From assembly GCA_037501455.1 (NCBI GenBank), contig CM074865.1, positions 36,128,501 through 36,192,500 of the forward strand: a DNA stretch of 64,000 nucleotides, written 5' to 3'. Made by a program: the position numbers and the translations under genes. Numbering within the stretch: the stretch's first letter is position 1; each line of letters begins with the position of its first letter. The notes under the pieces are model-generated. The model did not search any database, was not told the origin of the DNA, and worked only from the letters and a program-made list of their open reading frames with translations. This stretch comes from Lantana camara (lineage: Eukaryota; Streptophyta; Magnoliopsida; Lamiales; Verbenaceae). This document shows, piece after piece, positions 58,324 to 64,000 of the stretch.

Positions 58324-61300
58324 TGTAACAGCCCAAAACAAGGCCTGGATGAAAATGGTAAACTAAGGGCATTGGTAAAGCGTTTATAGACCGTGATCCA
58401 ACTTTATAAACCTTCATGCATTGCATTCTTACATGAACTTTGTGCTCATATGTGATCTGACATGTTTTAAGGGGGAATTCTTGACCTTTGATACAGTTTA
58501 CTATTCATTTTCCAAGCCTATATTACCCAATGCTTGAGTGGACCCCTAGAGGTTCATATCACATGTTTTCCTATCCTTTGAACTTGTTTTCCAAGCTCCG
58601 GAAACCTTCCTTGAATCATAAGGGCATTTTGGGAATTTACCGACCAAAGTTACTATTCATCTGAAAATGAGCTTTTGATTATGATATGTTTCCTACCCAA
58701 GTTTGTAGTCAAATCGATCCTTGAGTCGAGACGAATCTATTGAAATCATTCTTGACTTGAAACTCTATTCCGAACTTCGTTTTATTGAAAATGTTTACGA
58801 AAACCCTAGTTCACTATTTCTACTACGAACGGTTTTCATTCGGAAAATGTTTTCTCTCTGGATTTGCATTACTCGAGCTATTTCAAGATTTTTAAAATGT
58901 TTTACAACTCTTGATTCAAACCCTAGCTTGAAATTTTGAAGCGTATGTTCGTACGTAAGAATTCACTATTCACTCTACGTTTTCAACTTTTTAACGGTAA
59001 AACGTTTTATAGTCGATTTTGGAGTCAAAACGCTTCTCGATTTATTTCTTGAATTTTGGAAACAATCCGGACTTGAAAATCATTCTAGAAAGTCGTTTTT
59101 CACTCATGTCGAGTTTCGAGCTCAAAACTTTTATTCATTAAAACTAATGTATCTTTCAAACGGTAAATCCGATTTCGACGAATGAATATGCGTTTCGAAG
59201 CTAATTTTTGGCCGGACGGAATGGTTATATTTCCAGACACTCACCTTCACGTTTTGGAGCTGAAATTACCGAAATACCCTCCAGCAGCCCCTATTTTGTT
59301 TCATGAATGATGAAGCTTCCAAGAGAAGACATCCACTTTTGCTCTCATACCCTTACCTCAAGTTTATTTCCAATGTGAGGGGCTTCCCAACACCTATAAA
59401 TAGAGCTCTCATGCCATTCATTTTCCTTGCTCAATGTTGTGTTAACAACTCCCTTTCTTCCTCCCTCTCTCCCCCTCTTGCCGTCTCCCCCCCCTTTTGT
59501 TAGCTAGGTTAGTTGTTTTATTTTTTATGCTTTAGTTTATGTTATGTTTTAGTTTAGTTTATGTTTTTATGTTATGGTATGTTTATATTATGTTTAGGTT
59601 GGGTCTTAGGGTCTTCCCTAAGACATATAGGATTTTATTTTATGCATTTATTATATAGTTTTTATGATATGTTTGTTAGTAGTGAATTATGATTTAATTG
59701 TTTAGTATATGCTATGAAATGTTGTGAATTGCTTTAGTATATGGTATGATCATGTTATGGAGCTATTATATGATGATAATTGATGCATGATTATGATATT
59801 TAATTTATGTTCAAGCATGTTATGCAATGGAATAGTAACCTATGATCAATTATGTTATAACTTGTTACATGTTACTATATGGTCTCAATTGATAAATGTT
59901 ACATGATTAATGGTCTTGATGTGCTATGACTTATGTCTATGATATGTTATTACATTGTTACAATGTTACATGACTCATATGTTATGACTTGAGCTTATGA
60001 TATGATATGGATTAATGGAATAGTGCTTTGATTATATGTTATACACTTTGATAGTGTTACATGTTATAACCTAAGATAGAATAGTGTTTCATAACTTGAT
60101 GTTATGCTTTAATTAGACCTCTTAACCATAGGTTATGCCTTTAACCTAGATCACACTTGCTTATAATAACATGAACTTGAAACTATAGGTTATAATCAAG
60201 ATCATAATTGAATTAGGGTGTGTGTGTGCATGCCGTGTGTGTGTGTTCGTGTGTGTGCATGAGTGTGTGTTTAGTGTGTGGGTTTGACCCGACCCTTTGA
60301 CCCGACAAGTGAATAGTAACCTATGAATAGTAATCCGTGAATAGTAATCTAGAATAGTAACCGTGAATAGTACTTTTGAATAGTAAAAGTGAATTAAAAC
60401 TTGTGCTTTCTTAATAGACATTTACACTTAGGGTTTTCAAATCCGGGGTCTAAAATGTGATTTCAAAATGTGTTTTCTTTCGAGGACTTGTTTTATAACC
60501 TAAGGTTTTGCGATAGGATTCATAATTTGATTAATTCCTAATCGATTATAGTAAGATCATAGTCCCACGTTAATGATAACTCACTTTAAGGATTCTTTTG
60601 TGTGTTATCCTTCTCTAATACCTTAAATGGTATTACTCTCTTGTCATTACATGTTCTGTACTTATTTTATATGTTTATGTGCATCGTGATAGAAGTGTGT
60701 CTTAGCTCACCTTAGTACACACTTACAGGAGTTAAGGTTGAGCACTGGAATCCCCAGGGCACTGCATAATCTATCCTACCTTTGTTACTGATAGGTGAGG
60801 TGAGGTTAAACTATTTCAACTGGAACCATGAATACTTAATGATTCAATCGTTTTGAAACTCAAAGCCTAGTGCTTTACCATTCTTGTTTTGAAATACCCT
60901 TTATAGGGATGATTCTTCAAAGAACCCAATTGTATTTGTTATTCATTGATCAAGGGCACATGTTTTCAAAGTACAGCATCAATGGTTCAAGTTTTCACAG
61001 TAATGCATCAATGGTTCATGTTTTCAAAGTATAGCATCAATGGTTCATGTTTTCAAAGTAATGCATCAATGGTTCATGTTTTCAAAGTAATGCATCAATG
61101 GTTCAATGTTTTCAAAGTATTGCATCAATGGTTCAATGGTTCAATGCATATGTTCAATGGTTCATACATTCGGATTTATTCTGGATGTCATCAATGGTGC
61201 AAGCAATCAATGGTTAATGGTATGGGCCCGGCGGTTATGTGTAGAGGTGATGCTCGGGAGGTGAGCGCCAACGACATCACTAATACCGGCCGCCACACTA

Positions 61301-62342
61301 GGCGATTGATACCGACTTTAATCAGGAGGTTTGGTTAAGTCAGGACAATTGTCGGGAATGGACCGCAAATCTATTCCCAAATCAATGGTTAATGGTCACC
61401 TAGGGGTCGCTCCCCGAAGTGAAACTTGGTGGAGGATGGTGCATGTGTGTATGTGTTAGGGTGTTGTTGATCTCGGTCCGACACCCTATTAATGGTCATG
61501 TTTTCTGGAGTAAGGATGGAAAAGCCTAGCTTGCGGGCATCAATGTTTTCATAAAGTTGGTTCATATCTTGCAAAGTTGTTCCCTACCCTTATCCCGTCT
61601 TATGAAAATCATATGAACCAAATCATAGCATATGTGTGCGCGTGTGACAGCATTCATGAAAGTGTTTTGAAAACTCTCATTTCTTATAGCATTGCATCAA
61701 AGGGTTTTATCACTTGAACTTATTCTTAAGTTCTTCATTAAAGCTTTGCATTAAAGGTTTTACCTTATGAATTTCACTTCAAACGTTTACTTTAAGTACT
61801 TTCCTTTAAAGATATCCCTCACTTAGTCACTTTGACTAACACCTCTACCTGTTTTCTGGCCTCATGGTTTCAGGTCTTGCAGCCGCAGTCTAGAGGTATC
61901 TTGAAGCTCTAGAGTGTTCATTTTGTTTGAGTCAGGACTTTACTTTATTAATCTATTTTGTGTCCTGCATATGTTATATGGCTGCATTGATGCTTTACCT
62001 TATGCTTTTGTAATAATCCTTCTGCTACTTGGATACTACTACAATTGCTATCATGTGCTCCCGCGATAATGTTCAATTGATACAGTAATGTTAATAGTCT
62101 CTTCTGCTTAACGATCAGTACTTGCTTGTTTATATGCCATCACGCACATGTTTTGAAAAGTTTTAAAATACTCTGATTTTCCGCTGCATAAGCCACATAG
62201 TTAAACACTATTATTGTTAATGGTTAATGGACATGCCGTTCGCTGGGGTATTTCTTGAGTGATGGCTCACACCATTACTTGAGGGGTGCTTCAGTGCGGG
62301 GGTTGGGGCGCCGCTCTCTACCAGCAAAGTGGGGGCGCTACA
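58324..62342 (+). mobile_element. Element C 3' LTR (4,019 bp)
   Basis: Same length and nearly the same sequence as 51221-55239 (offset 7,103). Differences noticed: near 58391, 60446, 60664 and 60938, all transitions. It ends GGGGGCGCTACA and is followed by GTTCA. Confidence 0.95.
60729..60794 (+). other. Putative leader exon 2, element C 3' LTR
   Basis: Same unit as 53626-53691, with identical splice-site motifs. Confidence 0.5.
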
Positions 62343-62347
62343 GTTCA
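62343..62347. other. Target-site duplication of element C, right
   Basis: GTTCA, matching 51216-51220. LTR D resumes immediately after it. Confidence 0.93.
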
Positions 62348-63659
62348 TATTGAGTCTCCTCTCACTGGTACACATTGTTCCCTTTTATTTTACAGTTCTT
62401 CTCCAGGGTGGAGACTTCTGGATCGAACAGGAAACCGTAGTGCTCTTGTTCTTGTTCTTGTCTCGTGGTATTCCAGGTGAGGTTTAATTCTAGATACTTA
62501 GAACCCCTACAACCATATGTGTTGTTTTCGGCCAAAAGTATATATCTAATTATAGTTTTCAAATCTTATTGATTTACAACGGGTTTCATGAAATGAACGG
62601 ATTGATTGATTGTTTTGGCGAGTAACTATTGTTCACGTTGGGCCCCGAGGGTAGTGTATTGAGTCAACCGGGAAAGCAAGGGCTGACGGGTAACTCTTGC
62701 ACTATCCTCACCATTGTGGGATCACCTCTGAATCCACCAGGAGGTTTGGTGGAGGAAGAAATCCCGTGCGTGGGAGTCATGTTCCCGACGTACACTATGA
62801 TTGGATGGTGGGGCCTTGCAATCCAACCATCACCCGGACGAAGAAGGAGTTATTGAAACTACTAATTGTGCACTGTAATTGATTGCTTGATCCCCTAATC
62901 ATTGAATAATTAAATTATTGTACATAGTCGGAGAAAGGGTGGAGATTTGCCCTCAGTCGCCGGGCCACTGATTGAATTGAATTGAATTGTAACTTGGATA
63001 GTTGTAATCTCGGGCGATATTATCTCTTATTTCTTGAACCGTGTTGCTTTCCTTTATAAAATATTACCCGAGATTATGACTTGCATAGTAATTGCACTAA
63101 TACTTATTTATAAACCCCTCACTCAGTCTGTGGTAGACTGACGCCTCCTTTCCTTCCCTTCCAGTTTCTTTTGCAGGTGTTGGTTACTAGGCAGAGTTAG
63201 AATTGTCGAGTCTTTGTCCAAGTCTCACTCACTTACACTCACTGCATACTATATTGTTTCTAAGTATTGTATTGACTTATTGTTGGCCGGTGTGTCACTT
63301 ATTGAATTGATATTATTTCGGGATAGGTTAGGACAGGTTCTGGAGTTAGTTGAACCCGTTGTTATGTTGTTGCCTTGATTTGATTCGGGACAGGTTAGGA
63401 CAGGTGTATTGATTAGCGGAACCCGTATTTAAATTCTTGTTGGATTTCATTTATTTCTTTGATATTGCATGAATGATTTCCTTGCTTCCTTATTTTGGTT
63501 ATTGTTAATTGTTCCAGGGTTAGTTTCCACCTAGTCAGGACTGTCATTTTGTTTATCACCCGTTCGCTGTGAGTCCGATTCATGTATGGGCTGCTTATTT
63601 CATATGTCGATTAGACTCATAGTGCGGGGGATGTGGTGCCTGTCGTTGAGGGTGCTACA
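62348..63659 (+). mobile_element. Element D 5' LTR, second part
   Basis: It continues from 51220 and ends GGGTGCTACA. It holds acceptor TTTTATTTTACAG, exon 2 (62396-62476), donor TTCCAG|GTGAGGTTT, the conserved AAGCAAGGGCTGACGG block, the branch-site hairpin (63124-63142) and acceptor TTTCTTTTGCAG (63176). Intron 2 would be 62477-63176 (700 nt). Confidence 0.85.
62396..62476 (+). other. Putative leader exon 2 in LTR D
   Basis: An 81-nt segment beginning TTCTTCTCCAGGGTGGAGAC between consensus acceptor and donor. Its intron 1 is the one now interrupted by element C. Confidence 0.55.
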
Positions 63660-64000
63660 TCTTTAATTGGTATCAGAGCCCCAGGTTGTAAAACCGGGGT
63701 TCCTTGTGTCGTGTCTTGTCGAGTATAGGTCGAACGGCTTAGGAACAACATGTCAACGTGTGCACCGCATTTATCATGAGCATTGTTATTGAAATTTGAC
63801 ATGGAAAAATTTATTATTAAATGTGTTCAACTTAAATTTTGTTAATTTAAATGTTGCATTTTGCATTAATGTGTGCTTTTGATGTTAATTATGTGTCATA
63901 TGCACTCACTAACCGACATGCATTTATATTGGAGATGAGTTGTGATTGTAGGATAGTGCAACCTCGAACCACGGCCAATTCTCACAACTACAACAACTTG
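63660..64000 (+). mobile_element. Element D interior, start
   Basis: PBS TGGTATCAGAGC at 63668-63679, then leader similar to that of element A (GGTCGAACGGCTTAGGAAC; ACCACGGCCAA). The window ends before any gag start. Confidence 0.85.
63668..63679 (+). other. Primer binding site, element D
   Basis: TGGTATCAGAGC, 8 nt after the LTR end at 63659; initiator Met tRNA type. Confidence 0.92.

Overview
The window is nuclear DNA of a flowering plant, most likely a eudicot. It has one clear intron-containing host gene, a RAB11-class small GTPase of the RABA5 type (24320-27714, minus strand). Nearly everything else is transposon: long-LTR Ty3/gypsy elements of chromovirus (Tekay/Del-like) type with LTRs of about 3-4 kb, AT-rich spacers, microsatellites, and a CACTA-like DNA transposon carrying pieces of host genes. 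I see no rRNA, tRNA or CRISPR and no bacterial or organellar gene organisation. Species cannot be named from the sequence.

Layout. 1-3427: two LTR fragments facing each other (K minus, L plus). 3651 to about 9814: CACTA-like element with exon pieces of an HVA22-like gene, an ankyrin-repeat gene and an unidentified gene. 9815-18716: element A, a large non-coding LTR element (LARD type) with a truncated 5' LTR, PBS, 3.1 kb non-coding interior, polypurine tract and full 3.9 kb 3' LTR. 18757-23724: 5' end of element B on the minus strand (partial gag, PBS, 3.9 kb LTR). 23725-28260: the RAB gene and its flanks. 28471-33382: a decayed chromovirus M on the minus strand, with gag, protease, RT, RNase H, integrase and chromodomain-like tail broken by stops and frameshifts. 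34885-63659: a nest built on repeat E. Solo-like LTR I (target duplication GTGGG) sits in E and carries solo LTR H (target duplication TTCCC) and LTR J. Further right, E is split by G, G by F, F by D, and D by element C. C (51221-62342) is complete, with two 4,019-bp LTRs, target duplication GTTCA, an open gag and a mostly deleted pol. The window ends just inside D, after its PBS.

Main observation. The LTRs of these otherwise diverged families share one layout in the transcribed part of the LTR: a small exon of about 50-85 nt between an acceptor (CAG) and a donor (usually GTGAGG), then a second intron of about 0.7-1.1 kb ending in a consistent branch site, pyrimidine tract and CAG acceptor. 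The branch-site copy lies in the 3' arm of a short hairpin whose arms covary between families (TCAGTC/GACTGA against TTAGTC/GACTAA). Because the intron is kept in every LTR, the RNA that is reverse-transcribed must be unspliced. A splicing switch between genomic RNA and gag mRNA is therefore a reasonable hypothesis. It is inferred from sequence and needs RNA data.

How the parts relate. C keeps gag, PBS, PPT and LTRs but has lost most of pol, and its LTRs are almost identical, so it probably moved recently using enzymes from a related complete element. A looks like a further step in which even gag is gone. No intact autonomous element is seen in the window.
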